Shown: one piece after another, positions 1 to 7,777 of the stretch | Position numbering within the stretch: position 1 is the stretch's first letter | Layout of the letters: each line of letters starts with the position of its first letter | Made by a program: the position numbers and the translations under genes | Assembly: GCA_964537285.1 (NCBI GenBank) | Contig: CAZHZT010000089.1 | Coordinates: 1 to 23,666, forward strand | Origin: CAZHZT01 sp964537285 | Lineage (GTDB): Bacteria; Bacteroidota; Bacteroidia; Chitinophagales; Saprospiraceae | Direction: 5' to 3' | DNA: 23,666 nt | Notes under the pieces: generated by a model | The model's database searches: none | Seen by the model: only the letters and a program-made list of their open reading frames with translations | Told to the model about the DNA's origin: nothing

Positions 1-58
1 AAGAAAAAAGTAGATAATCCACTGATTAACATAAATTTGCAAAGGTTTCACGAAAGAT

Positions 59-86
59 GAGCCATTCCGAAGATTTGGGATGACTC
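59..86. repeat. Short imperfect hairpin of the GAGTCATTCC family, copy 1
   Basis: The sequence GAGCCATTCCG at 59-69 faces GGGATGACTC at 77-86, giving an imperfect stem of about 10 bp with a loop of about 7 bases. The same arm sequence (GAGTCATTCCG / GGAATGACTC) forms the larger hairpin at 15803-15880 in this window. That makes a dispersed REP-like repeat more likely than a one-off terminator. It lies downstream of the PrsW gene and may also belong to a gene outside the window. Confidence 0.5.
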
Positions 87-97
87 TTGTTTAATTA

Positions 98-144
98 AGG
101 GTTTCTCAAATTGATTTCGACCAAATGAAATCATCTAGAACCCT
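98..144. repeat. Imperfect stem-loop downstream of the PrsW gene
   Basis: AGGGTTTCT at 98-106 pairs with AGAACCCT at 137-144 with one bulged base, and GATTTC at 113-118 pairs with GAAATC at 127-132 inside it. Together they form a branched or interrupted hairpin next to the perfect hairpin at 146-201. The role is unknown; structured 3' trailer RNA or a decayed repeat are both possible. Confidence 0.35.
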
Positions 145-145
145 C

Positions 146-201
146 ATATTGAAGAGATGCTCATTTTTTTTCAAAGAAAAAAATGAGCATCTCTTCAATA
201 T
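146..201 (-). terminator. 25-bp perfect hairpin at the end of the PrsW gene, probable terminator
   Basis: Bases 146-170 and 177-201 are perfect reverse complements over 25 bp, separated by the 6-base loop 171-176. The loop-proximal part of the stem is an A7/T7 block. The hairpin touches the stop codon of the minus-strand PrsW gene, sharing one base. Its position fits an intrinsic terminator, but a perfect 25-bp stem is longer than usual and there is no clean U-tract beyond it on the minus strand. RNA protection or a repeat origin are alternatives. Confidence 0.55.
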
Positions 202-890
202 CAAACACTGTCCTTCTCTTTATGAGGAGAATTCTGTTGATGCAGTACTATTAATTGATAAGCTAAATAAATACCAATAAATAAAGTAACGGTGGCGAAA
301 AGAATCAGCCATTCATAATATTCCTGGATAATAAAAAAATCGTAGGTTCCATGTACCAGCACAGCACCTAAAAGACCTAAAAAAAGCAATTGATTTTTCC
401 TGCTTGGATTAAACTTGGCGAGACCAACAAAATAGCCCATTATAACGGCAAACACACCGTGGGCAGGTACCGCAGTAAATGCTCTGACAAGGGTTGTCTC
501 CAAGCCATATCTCCAGGCATAAAAAATGTTCTCAATAGTTGCAAAACCCATAGAAATCATGACAGAGTACACAATACCATCCAAGGGTTCGTCAAAAATT
601 TTCTTTGGGTAAGCATAAAGCATTAAAGCTAAGAATTTGACAAGTTCTTCACTCAAAGCAACGATTCCAAAAGAAAAAAGAATAAGTATCCCGAAGTGGT
701 CTGTTCTGTCAAGCCCTGCATTAGAACCAAATTCTTCTAGTTTCAATGCCGGAAAAGTACATAATAACCCAAGAATAAAAGAAATGATTAGATGTTTTAC
801 GGGTTCTTTATCATATTTGTCGAGCTTGTAGATCAGGAATGCTATCAACAAACCTGGAATGATCGCTATAATAGGTAGAAGAAAACTCAT
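201..890 (-). CDS. prsW: PrsW-family intramembrane metalloprotease
   Basis: A 230-residue polytopic membrane protein of the PrsW/CAAX-protease-like superfamily. Visible features are an N-terminal membrane segment followed by YKLDKYDKEP, the putative metal-site motif EELVK at residues 81-85, EPLDGIVY-x5-GFATIEN around 101-121 (Glu120, Asn121), a PAHG motif with His144, and a C-terminal VHGTYD with His180. About eight hydrophobic segments are present. PrsW of Bacillus cleaves the anti-sigma factor RsiW; many family members have unknown substrates, and no anti-sigma gene is adjacent here. I start at the ATG at 890. An in-frame extension to 965 would read through an inverted repeat and put 25 polar, unconserved residues before the membrane segment. 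It is divergent from the ABC permease at 1152. Confidence 0.85.
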   Translation of the reverse strand: MSFLLPIIAIIPGLLIAFLIYKLDKYDKEPVKHLIISFILGLLCTFPALKLEEFGSNAGLDRTDHFGILILFSFGIVALSEELVKFLALMLYAYPKKIFDEPLDGIVYSVMISMGFATIENIFYAWRYGLETTLVRAFTAVPAHGVFAVIMGYFVGLAKFNPSRKNQLLFLGLLGAVLVHGTYDFFIIQEYYEWLILFATVTLFIGIYLAYQLIVLHQQNSPHKEKDSV

Positions 891-907
891 CTTGGGTTGA
901 TTATAGC

Positions 908-1071
908 AGACTTTATTCTGAAATCGTTTTATGTGCAAAAAAGGAAGGGTTCCGACTCCAATCAAGGAATGGTCGCAGCCTGACAGACCGAGCTATTGAG
1001 GCGAGGACAAAGCGCAGAGTGGAAAATAAATACACCTTTTTTGTCATATCAACTATTTCAGAATAAAGTCT
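908..1071. mobile_element. MITE-like inverted-repeat element, 164 bp
   Basis: Bases 908-944 and 1035-1071 are 37-base inverted repeats. The outer 17 bases (AGACTTTATTCTGAAAT) and the inner 9 (CAAAAAAGG) are identical and the middle diverges. About 90 bases of unrelated sequence without an ORF lie between. A third copy of the arm is at 20973-21010, so this is a dispersed family. The size, terminal inverted repeats and lack of coding suggest a non-autonomous MITE, but I see no convincing target duplication. It occupies the divergent promoter region between prsW and the ABC permease. Confidence 0.55.
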
Positions 1072-1151
1072 TGTAAATAAAGAGGGTTTACATTTGGAAA
1101 TGATCGAAATTACGCCAAAATTGACGTAGCCTTCAAATATACGGTTATCCG

Positions 1152-2357
1152 ATGAAAAAATTTAACCATAAAAGTAAGTCTTATTCCCCTACCAGAATAA
1201 TACTCCAAAAACTATGGGGCTATCCCACAGCTAAGTTTGGAATTTTTGTGATCACTATTGCAATTGTGATTGCCCTTGGAGGATATTTATTTTCATTAGA
1301 TAAAAGCCCGAATGCTAATCAGCAATTACTGGAAGTTGCATTGCAACCGCCAGGTTTCTCTGTAGAGGTTCTGGGGGTGAGGAAAAATTTCCGCGTTGAA
1401 GAAGTTTCCTTCTTTGAATTTATATTTTTTGGAAAACCTCAGAAAAATCAACTCATTCCCATTCAATCCTATGAATTTAAAGGAGACTCGGTAGTGGTTC
1501 AACCTTTTAATGATTTCACAGATCCGAAGAAAAATGCTTTTCATCTGGCAGATGTCATCTATCCAGTAGAAAAAATAACGAAACAGGGAAATTCTTTTAT
1601 AATTGAGGATATTAATCAGGTTCAAGTAGCAACCAACCAGCAAGAACTCAGGTCTCTAATTACAAAAGACAAAATTTACAAAAGGGTTTTTCCTTTAGGA
1701 ACTGACAAATTTGGCAGGTGCATCTACAGTCGCCTGGTAATAGGTGTTCGAATTTCTATTGTAGTAGGAATCATAGCGGTAAGTATTTCATTAATTATAG
1801 GAATCCTGTTAGGCGCGCTGGCTGGATATTTTGGTGGTAAAATAGATGATTTAATTATGCTATTGGTTAATACCATTTGGTCAATTCCTACTTTACTAAT
1901 GGTCTTCGCAATCGTTATGGCATTAGGACGTGGAGCGGGGAATGTGTATCTTGCTGTTGGATTAACTATGTGGGTAGATGTAGCAAGGATAGTAAGAGGT
2001 CAGATAATAGAAGTAAAGCAAACCAGCTTTGTCGAGGCTGCAAAAAGTTTGGGGTATAATCATAATCGAATTATCTTCGTACATATGCTGCCAAATATTA
2101 TCGGACCTATAATGGTGATCGCTTCTGCTAATTTTGCGACTGCCATATTAATAGAAGCTGGTTTGAGTTACCTTGGTTTTGGGGTTAATCCACCTACGTC
2201 ATCCTGGGGAAATATGCTTAATGAAAACTATGGATATGCTGTAAGCGGGAAACCCTATTTGATTTTGGCTCCTGCTCTGTCTATTATGGTTTTGGTGCTG
2301 GCATTTAACTTATTAGGTAATGCTCTGAGAGACGCTTTTGATGTAAAACTTAAATAA
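1152..2357 (+). CDS. ABC transporter permease, OppC/DppC family (peptide/nickel type)
   Basis: A 401-residue inner-membrane permease of binding-protein-dependent peptide importers. After a first membrane helix (about residues 28-48) comes an unusually long extracytoplasmic stretch of about 125 residues. The conserved domain then starts at LGTDKFGRC-x-YSRL. The BPD-transp-1 region carries the EAA loop (EAAKSLGYNHNRIIFVHMLPN) that contacts the ATPase, followed by LSYLGFG and PPTSSWGNML, all hallmarks of OppC/DppC. No OppB, ATPase or solute-binding partner is adjacent, so the transporter must be completed by genes elsewhere. The substrate is not readable from the sequence. ATG start; the gene ends 30 bases before the phosphatase gene and is probably cotranscribed with it. 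Confidence 0.9.
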   Translation: MKKFNHKSKSYSPTRIILQKLWGYPTAKFGIFVITIAIVIALGGYLFSLDKSPNANQQLLEVALQPPGFSVEVLGVRKNFRVEEVSFFEFIFFGKPQKNQLIPIQSYEFKGDSVVVQPFNDFTDPKKNAFHLADVIYPVEKITKQGNSFIIEDINQVQVATNQQELRSLITKDKIYKRVFPLGTDKFGRCIYSRLVIGVRISIVVGIIAVSISLIIGILLGALAGYFGGKIDDLIMLLVNTIWSIPTLLMVFAIVMALGRGAGNVYLAVGLTMWVDVARIVRGQIIEVKQTSFVEAAKSLGYNHNRIIFVHMLPNIIGPIMVIASANFATAILIEAGLSYLGFGVNPPTSSWGNMLNENYGYAVSGKPYLILAPALSIMVLVLAFNLLGNALRDAFDVKLK

Positions 2358-2387
2358 AGGTCAAACAATTTTTCCAAATATATTTTT

Positions 2388-3638
2388 ATGTCTAGTTTTG
2401 AAGAAATAAAGAAGGGTATGTCTAAACTAGAATCACTAGAACGCGAACTACATCTTAAGCAGTTACAAATTAATCGGTTGCTGAATATTACTCAGGCCAT
2501 CAATAATAATGTCTCGGCTAAGGATCTATATAATATGTATACCTCCTTTCTGAGTTGGGAGATGGGAGTGAAAAAGATGGCTTTATTCGTCACTGTAGGC
2601 GATATATGGTTTTGTGCTTCCTCTATCGGGATTGACAGATCATTAATAGATATTAATATAAGCGAAGAGTTTACAAGGTTTGAACGCTTAAAGAATCTTG
2701 AAGAGAACGAACATCCGTTCTTTAAAGAGTTTGATGTGGTAATACCAGTTTTACATAAAACATTTCCGATTGCTTATACCTTTCTTGGCGGCTTTGAGGA
2801 AAATGAAGATATGTATAATAAGGTACAATTTATCACTACTATCACGAATATCATTGCGGTAGCTATTGAGAATAAGCGTTTATTTAAACAACAACTAGAG
2901 CAAGAACGTTTGCGCCAGGAAATGGAACTGGCAAAGCAAATGCAAGAGATGTTAGTACCTAGTGTACTCCCCAAAAGTAATTGTTATGAATTGGCAAGCA
3001 TTTATATGCCTCATCTCAGTGTAGGCGGCGATTATTTCGATTATATTGAACTGGACGACGATACATTTGTATTTTGTATAGCCGATATTTCAGGTAAGGG
3101 ATTGGCAGCGGCTTTGTTAATGGCTAATTTCCAAGCATATTTTCATGCTTTAATTCAAAAAAGAGAATCGCTTGAATGTTTCGTAAGAGATCTCAATACT
3201 TCTGTTTATAAGATAACTAACGGAGATCGGTTCCTCACTTTTTTTGCCGCTAGATACGATCGTAAAAAGAAAGAGCTTGGCTATGTTAATGCCGGTCATA
3301 ATCCTCCTGTTATGGTTCATGAAGGGGAGGTTGTCATGCTTGACAAAGGCTGTACAATATTAGGATCTTTTACTGAGCTGCCTCAAGTAGAAGAAGGCCT
3401 TGAAAAGATCGATGGTGAAACGCTTATTTTAGCTTACACAGATGGCCTTACGGATATTCGAAATGAAAGTGGAGCGTTTTTCGATGAAAAATTTGTAGAG
3501 GAATTTGCCGTTAAGAATGAAAAATTAAATGTTCAACGATTCAATGAAGCATTGCTGAAGCGAATTGATGCATTCAAAGGGGAAGCAGAGTACCCGGATG
3601 ATTTTACAGTGCTGACGTGTAAAATTTTTGATTCTTAA
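2388..3638 (+). CDS. PP2C/SpoIIE-family serine phosphatase with N-terminal GAF-like sensor (RsbU type)
   Basis: A 416-residue soluble protein. Residues 10-40 are a helical coiled-coil start, about 45-165 resemble a GAF sensor, and a second coiled linker (KQQLEQERLRQEMELAKQMQ) leads to the SpoIIE/PP2C phosphatase domain. All metal-site motifs are present: GGDYFD (about 214-219), DISGKG (about 232-237), NAGHNPP (about 301-307), YTDGLTD (about 349-355) and a terminal DDFT. Known relatives dephosphorylate anti-sigma-factor antagonists in partner-switching signalling. No anti-sigma kinase or STAS gene is nearby, so the target is unknown. It follows the ABC permease at 30 bases and probably shares its transcript. 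Confidence 0.9.
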   Translation: MSSFEEIKKGMSKLESLERELHLKQLQINRLLNITQAINNNVSAKDLYNMYTSFLSWEMGVKKMALFVTVGDIWFCASSIGIDRSLIDINISEEFTRFERLKNLEENEHPFFKEFDVVIPVLHKTFPIAYTFLGGFEENEDMYNKVQFITTITNIIAVAIENKRLFKQQLEQERLRQEMELAKQMQEMLVPSVLPKSNCYELASIYMPHLSVGGDYFDYIELDDDTFVFCIADISGKGLAAALLMANFQAYFHALIQKRESLECFVRDLNTSVYKITNGDRFLTFFAARYDRKKKELGYVNAGHNPPVMVHEGEVVMLDKGCTILGSFTELPQVEEGLEKIDGETLILAYTDGLTDIRNESGAFFDEKFVEEFAVKNEKLNVQRFNEALLKRIDAFKGEAEYPDDFTVLTCKIFDS

Positions 3639-3791
3639 ACGAAAACTGCCGGTAGTAGTTGGTAACTGTGTTTGATTTGTAAAACAGTGTATCCGTATAC
3701 AGTACTCTAAATTTTACCAGCTTTTGTCGCTTAAAGTTTTTTCCTCATTTGATTTGGACTATTTTTATCAGCAGACTTTTTTAAGAGTTTT

Positions 3792-3820
3792 AGTTCTTTA
3801 TGTCAAAGAACTATTTTTTC
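3792..3820 (+). repeat. Minimal GTTCTTTG-family palindrome with T-run, possible terminator
   Basis: TAGTTCTTT and AAAGAACTA form a 9-bp stem with a 5-base loop, followed directly by TTTTTT. On the plus strand this is the shape of an intrinsic terminator for the phosphatase gene, although A/T-rich. It contains TGTCAAAGAAC (3801-3811), which recurs exactly at 12323-12333 and 20020-20030, so it also belongs to the dispersed palindrome family. It sits only about 24 bases before the next start codon. Confidence 0.55.
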
Positions 3821-3843
3821 TGTGAAGTTTATAAATATTGATA

Positions 3844-4698
3844 ATGAAGAGCAAATACACTGCAGGCATTTTAGCTTTTTTGTTTGGTGTTTTTGGAACG
3901 CATAAATTTTATTTGGGAAAAAGTTCTTCCGGTTTTTTTCGATTGGGTTTATTTGTATTCTCAGCTTTTACAATCGCTGCATTTGGCCGGTTTTTGTGGC
4001 TGATTCTCATGATCTTGGCATTCATTGAATCTATTGTTCTGTTCGCAATGGATGACAGTGAATTTGATGAAAAGTACAATAAAGACAGTCTGAGGTCAAG
4101 AAGGAGAAACAACAGAGATTTTAACCGTCAAGGTGAAAGGGAGAGGAATGAGCGTTTTCGGGAAGAATACCGGAGAGCACAAAGAAGCGCTGATCGTCCG
4201 GTTAGGAAGCAGCATAGGTCAGTAAAAAAAGTTAACCCGCACAAGCGTACTGGTATACAAAAATATAAAGATTATGATTACGAAGGAGCTGTTGAAGAAT
4301 TTGAAAAGGCCCTGGAAATTGATTCTGAAGATGTAGCTACTCACTTCAATCTGGCATGTGCTTACTCTCTGATAGAAAACGCCAATAGGTCCATTTTTCA
4401 CTTAGCGAAAGCTGTAGAATTAGGCTTCGATGATTTCAACCGGATCCATCAACACGATGCATTGGCTTACCTCAGAGTTCAGGAAGAATTCGAAACTTTT
4501 GTGAAAAATAAGTATAAGCTGCCTCAACCACCAGAGCCTCAACCGGCTCAACTTGAAAGCCCCAAAGAGGATTTACTCGACGACCTCAAAGAGCAGCCTA
4601 CGATTTTAGAACAACTAAGCAAACTTGGCGATCTCAAAGAAAGAGGGATCATTACTGATGAGGAGTTTCAATTGCAGAAAAAGAAAATATTGAGATAA
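3844..4698 (+). CDS. TM2-domain, TPR and SHOCT-domain membrane protein
   Basis: A 284-residue protein with an unusual three-part layout. Residues 1-75 are a TM2 domain: GILAFLFGVFGTHKFYLG, a second membrane helix and the acidic DDSEFDEKYN end. Residues 76-130 are a very basic, Arg-rich linker. Residues about 133-205 form TPR-like repeats (YDYEGAVEEFEKALEIDSEDVATHFNLACAYSL). The last 40 residues match a SHOCT motif (LSKLGDLKERGIITDEEFQLQKKKIL). TM2 and SHOCT domains are both of poorly known function; SHOCT is often a C-terminal oligomerisation or membrane-associated motif. I use the ATG at 3844, not the in-frame TTG two codons earlier. Cellular role unknown; the TPR suggests a protein-protein scaffold. 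Confidence 0.8.
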   Translation: MKSKYTAGILAFLFGVFGTHKFYLGKSSSGFFRLGLFVFSAFTIAAFGRFLWLILMILAFIESIVLFAMDDSEFDEKYNKDSLRSRRRNNRDFNRQGERERNERFREEYRRAQRSADRPVRKQHRSVKKVNPHKRTGIQKYKDYDYEGAVEEFEKALEIDSEDVATHFNLACAYSLIENANRSIFHLAKAVELGFDDFNRIHQHDALAYLRVQEEFETFVKNKYKLPQPPEPQPAQLESPKEDLLDDLKEQPTILEQLSKLGDLKERGIITDEEFQLQKKKILR

Positions 4699-4771
4699 TC
4701 CCTCTTTTTCGAAACTAGTAGGTGCTTCACAAACGTTATACTGTAATAAAATAATATACTGATTGAAAAAA

Positions 4772-5431
4772 ATGATAGCCGCAGAGTTAATATCCAAAGA
4801 GATTATTCCCCTAAGAACATCAGATACAGGAGATGAAGCCCTCAGTATAATGAATGAGTTTTTTGTTCGTCAGCTTCCCATCGTTAATAATGAGCAACTA
4901 CTGGGTTTAATTTCAGAAGATGATATCCTTAATCATGATGTTGAAGAACCGGTAGGTTCCTATCAACTCTCCATGTTGAAGCCATTTGTACAGGAAAATG
5001 CTCATATGTTCGAAGTACTCAACATTATGAGTAAATATTATCTGACTGTAATTCCGGTTATAGACGAAGAGAACAATTACAAAGGATTGATATCTCAGGA
5101 AGATCTAATGCACTATTTTGCTAAAATGGGCGGTTTTGCTGAATCCGGAGGGATAATTATTCTCGAAATGTCGAAAATGGACTATTCACTGGTTGAAATA
5201 GCACGTATTGTAGAATCTGAAAATGCAGCCATCCTTACCTCAATGGTTCGTTCATCGGAAGATTCAACGCGAATTGAAGTTGTTTTAAAGCTGAATAAAT
5301 CTGAATTATATGGTATTATCGCCGCTTTCGAGCGTTTCAATTATTATGTAAAAGCTTCTTTCCTTGAATCGCCCTATTTTGATTCTCTAAAAGAGCGGTA
5401 CGAATCCTTGATGAGGTATCTCAATATATAA
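4772..5431 (+). CDS. CBS-pair and ACT-like domain protein (AcuB-like)
   Basis: A 219-residue soluble protein. Residues about 1-120 contain two CBS motifs: IPLRTSDTGDEALSIM...LPIVNNEQLLGLISEDDIL, then VIPVIDEENNYKGLISQEDLM. CBS pairs bind adenine nucleotides and act as regulatory modules. Residues about 130-205 resemble an ACT domain (IIILEMSKMDYSLVEIARIV...), giving the same domain order as AcuB-type proteins. A CBS gene next to NAD kinase and an Omp85-type gene is a familiar Bacteroidota neighbourhood. I choose ATG 4772 over the TTG at 4763. The stop codon is one base before the probable start region of the next gene, implying coupling. Confidence 0.8.
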   Translation: MIAAELISKEIIPLRTSDTGDEALSIMNEFFVRQLPIVNNEQLLGLISEDDILNHDVEEPVGSYQLSMLKPFVQENAHMFEVLNIMSKYYLTVIPVIDEENNYKGLISQEDLMHYFAKMGGFAESGGIIILEMSKMDYSLVEIARIVESENAAILTSMVRSSEDSTRIEVVLKLNKSELYGIIAAFERFNYYVKASFLESPYFDSLKERYESLMRYLNI

Positions 5432-5432
5432 A

Positions 5433-6854
5433 ACGGAAAAATTCATTACCATTGTTATTCGATCTTTCTCAGGTGTTTTTTTCTTACTGATAGCTCTTAA
5501 TGTTTCCTGCCAGGGCAATTACATTAAGATCGGGCAGCTTTCCTTTGAAGGTAATAAACTTACAAAATCACACATTATTGAACGGGAGCTTACCTTTAAA
5601 CAAGGGGATAGCCTCCTCATCGATGATCTTCCTGAAATACTTGAGAACAATGAAAAACGAATTCTTAACACAGGCCTTTTTTCTTTCGTAGAGCTAAAGC
5701 TCCTGGATTCAACCCACCAGAATATTTATAAAAATCTGGCAATTCAGGTAAAAGAAGACTGGTTCATTTATCCAATACCCACGATTGAATTTGCTGATCG
5801 AAACTTCAATGTTTGGTGGCAAGATTTTGACGCCGACATCCGAAGGATCAATTACGGAATTTTTTTCTACCACAAAAATCTTTCAGGTCTTTCCAATTTT
5901 CTTAAAATTGTGATCCAGGGAGGTTATACTGAAAAATATGAGTTAGAATATATCCTGCCAATGTTCAAGCGAAATCGGAAAATCGGTTTTCAATTCAATA
6001 TCCTCTATTCTTCCAATAAAGAGGTAGCCTACAATTCCATTGATAATAAACTTGAGTTCTTTAGAGCAGAGTCGGATGTTCTTCAGAAACGTTTCCGGCT
6101 AAGGGGAGGGATTATCTTTCGGCCCAAGCTCAGGGAATGGCATTTTTTGGATGTATTTTTTCATGAAAACAGCGTGGCCGATTATGTTATTCAGGAACTG
6201 AATAGCGCCTTTTTTCCTCAAAATTCAAACTTCCAGCGTTATTTTTCCCTCCGATATGAGTATAATTGGGATAACCGGGATTTCATTATTTTTCCTCATA
6301 AAGGAAACTACCTGGCGCTCGCATTCCTAAAAGAAGGGTTTGGCATTTTTGACAAAACCAACAGGGCTTCCGTTCAGTTCGCGTACAAAAAGTATATTTC
6401 TTTGGCAGAAAGATGGGTAATTGAGAATAATGCTAAAGTAAAGGTTGGGCTGATCAGAACGCAACTAGGTTTTTTTAACAATAAAGCCATAGGATATGAC
6501 GAGGATTATTTACGGGGCTATGAATTATATGTGATTGATGGCCTGGATTTTGGGTATTGGAAAAGTTCAATTCACTTTAAATGGTTGGATAAGACTTTTA
6601 AGTTGGGTAAATTATCTCCATTGAAGGCCTTTAAAAAAATACCGGTAAAAGGATATATTAGTTTAAACTCTGACCTGGGATATGCAAACGATCCTTATTA
6701 TGCTACGGATGATCCCTTAACTAATCAGCTTTTATGGGGGGGAGGCTTAGGCCTGAATTGGGTATTTATGAGCGATAAAATTGTTCGTTTGGAATATAGT
6801 TTTAATGAATTAGGAGAAAATGGGCTATTTTTACATTTCCAGTTAGGGCTTTAA
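5433..6854 (+). CDS. Omp85/BamA-TamA-like outer-membrane protein with one POTRA domain; start codon non-canonical
   Basis: The frame ending at 6854 is open from 5415, far upstream of the first conventional start (GTG 5910). The upstream part is clearly coding. It has a signal-peptide-like segment (FSGVFFLLIALNVSCQG), then a POTRA domain (IGQLSFEGNKLTKSHIIEREL, with ILNTGLFSFVEL), then barrel strands. The barrel shows the RYEYNWDNRDFIIFPHKGNY strand pair and a loop-6-like LRGYE motif. There is no in-frame ATG, GTG or TTG before 5910. Candidates are ACG 5433 (one change from ATG and 1 base after the CBS stop), ATT 5445 or ATT 5451; 5433 is an assumption and would give 473 residues. BamA has five POTRAs, so this is a shorter Omp85 relative, probably inserting or secreting proteins at the outer membrane. 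NAD kinase follows 12 bases later. Confidence 0.75.
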   Translation, partial: TEKFITIVIRSFSGVFFLLIALNVSCQGNYIKIGQLSFEGNKLTKSHIIERELTFKQGDSLLIDDLPEILENNEKRILNTGLFSFVELKLLDSTHQNIYKNLAIQVKEDWFIYPIPTIEFADRNFNVWWQDFDADIRRINYGIFFYHKNLSGLSNFLKIVIQGGYTEKYELEYILPMFKRNRKIGFQFNILYSSNKEVAYNSIDNKLEFFRAESDVLQKRFRLRGGIIFRPKLREWHFLDVFFHENSVADYVIQELNSAFFPQNSNFQRYFSLRYEYNWDNRDFIIFPHKGNYLALAFLKEGFGIFDKTNRASVQFAYKKYISLAERWVIENNAKVKVGLIRTQLGFFNNKAIGYDEDYLRGYELYVIDGLDFGYWKSSIHFKWLDKTFKLGKLSPLKAFKKIPVKGYISLNSDLGYANDPYYATDDPLTNQLLWGGGLGLNWVFMSDKIVRLEYSFNELGENGLFLHFQLGL

Positions 6855-6866
6855 ATCGATTTTTCT

Positions 6867-7751
6867 ATGCAGGTGGTCATTTACAGCAAAGTTTTCAAAA
6901 TTAAGGATCTGCCTTACATACAAAGGTTATTTGATGTACTGCATGAAGAGGGGATATTCGTGTACGTTTATGAGCCGTATCTTGATGATATCAAGGGAAA
7001 AGTTGATTTCAAGCAAGTTGTGGCTCCCTTTCAAGGGTACATTGATTTGAAAATCAGAAAAATTGATTGTGTAATAACACTAGGCGGGGACGGTACCATA
7101 TTGAGCGCTATAACGGAGATCAGAGATAGCCAGGTACCTATACTGGGAATAAACCTGGGGCGCTTAGGTTTTCTGGCAAGTATTGAAAAAAAGCGGATCA
7201 ACGAAGCAGTTCTTGCTCTAAAGAGCGGAGCATTTACTTTTGAGGCAAGAAGCTTACTTTTTTTAGAGTCCAATAAACCTATTTTTGGAGAAACGCAGTT
7301 TGCCCTTAATGATTGTACATTGTTAAAACGGGATACTTCTTCAATGATCAATATTAAAACTTATATCAACGGGGATTATCTTAACAATTATTGGGCCGAT
7401 GGATTAATAGTAGCTACTCCTACCGGATCTACAGGGTATTCCCTAAGTTGCGGAGGGCCGATCATCTTCCCAAACTCAGGAAATTTTGTCATTACTCCGG
7501 TAGCTCCACACAACCTGAATGTACGACCTATTGTCATTTCGGATAATTCGGTCATTTCTTTTGATATCCAGGGCAGGGGAACCAACTTTTTATGTACTCT
7601 GGATTCTCGCTTTGAAACCATAACTTCCGATTATCAGCTGGCGGTTCGCAAATGTGATTTTAAGGTAAAGCTTGCTAAGCTCGATGATTACAGTTTTATG
7701 AAAACGATTCGAAATAAGCTAACCTGGGGCATAGATTCCAGAAATTCATAA
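6867..7751 (+). CDS. nadK: NAD kinase
   Basis: A 294-residue cytoplasmic enzyme that phosphorylates NAD to NADP using ATP. It shows the diagnostic GGDGT loop at residues 73-77 with catalytic Asp75, GINLGRLGFLA, the nucleotide-site LNDCTLLKR, and the glycine-rich ADGLIVATPTGSTGYSLSCGGP segment followed by VAPHNLNVRPIV. Length is typical for bacterial NadK. ATG start 12 bases after the Omp85-like gene and 26 bases before the cyclase gene, so it is probably in a polycistronic unit starting upstream of the CBS gene. Confidence 0.96.
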   Translation: MQVVIYSKVFKIKDLPYIQRLFDVLHEEGIFVYVYEPYLDDIKGKVDFKQVVAPFQGYIDLKIRKIDCVITLGGDGTILSAITEIRDSQVPILGINLGRLGFLASIEKKRINEAVLALKSGAFTFEARSLLFLESNKPIFGETQFALNDCTLLKRDTSSMINIKTYINGDYLNNYWADGLIVATPTGSTGYSLSCGGPIIFPNSGNFVITPVAPHNLNVRPIVISDNSVISFDIQGRGTNFLCTLDSRFETITSDYQLAVRKCDFKVKLAKLDDYSFMKTIRNKLTWGIDSRNS

Positions 7752-7777
7752 ATCTTACAAAAGCAAGAAATAATACC

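Noticed and set aside
891..965. N-terminal extension of PrsW to 965
   Set aside because: It is encoded partly by the inverted-repeat element and precedes the natural first membrane helix; ATG 890 fits the family.
5910..6854. Taking the Omp85-like gene to start at GTG 5910 (314 residues)
   Set aside because: The same frame upstream encodes a signal peptide and a POTRA domain, so 5910 is internal.
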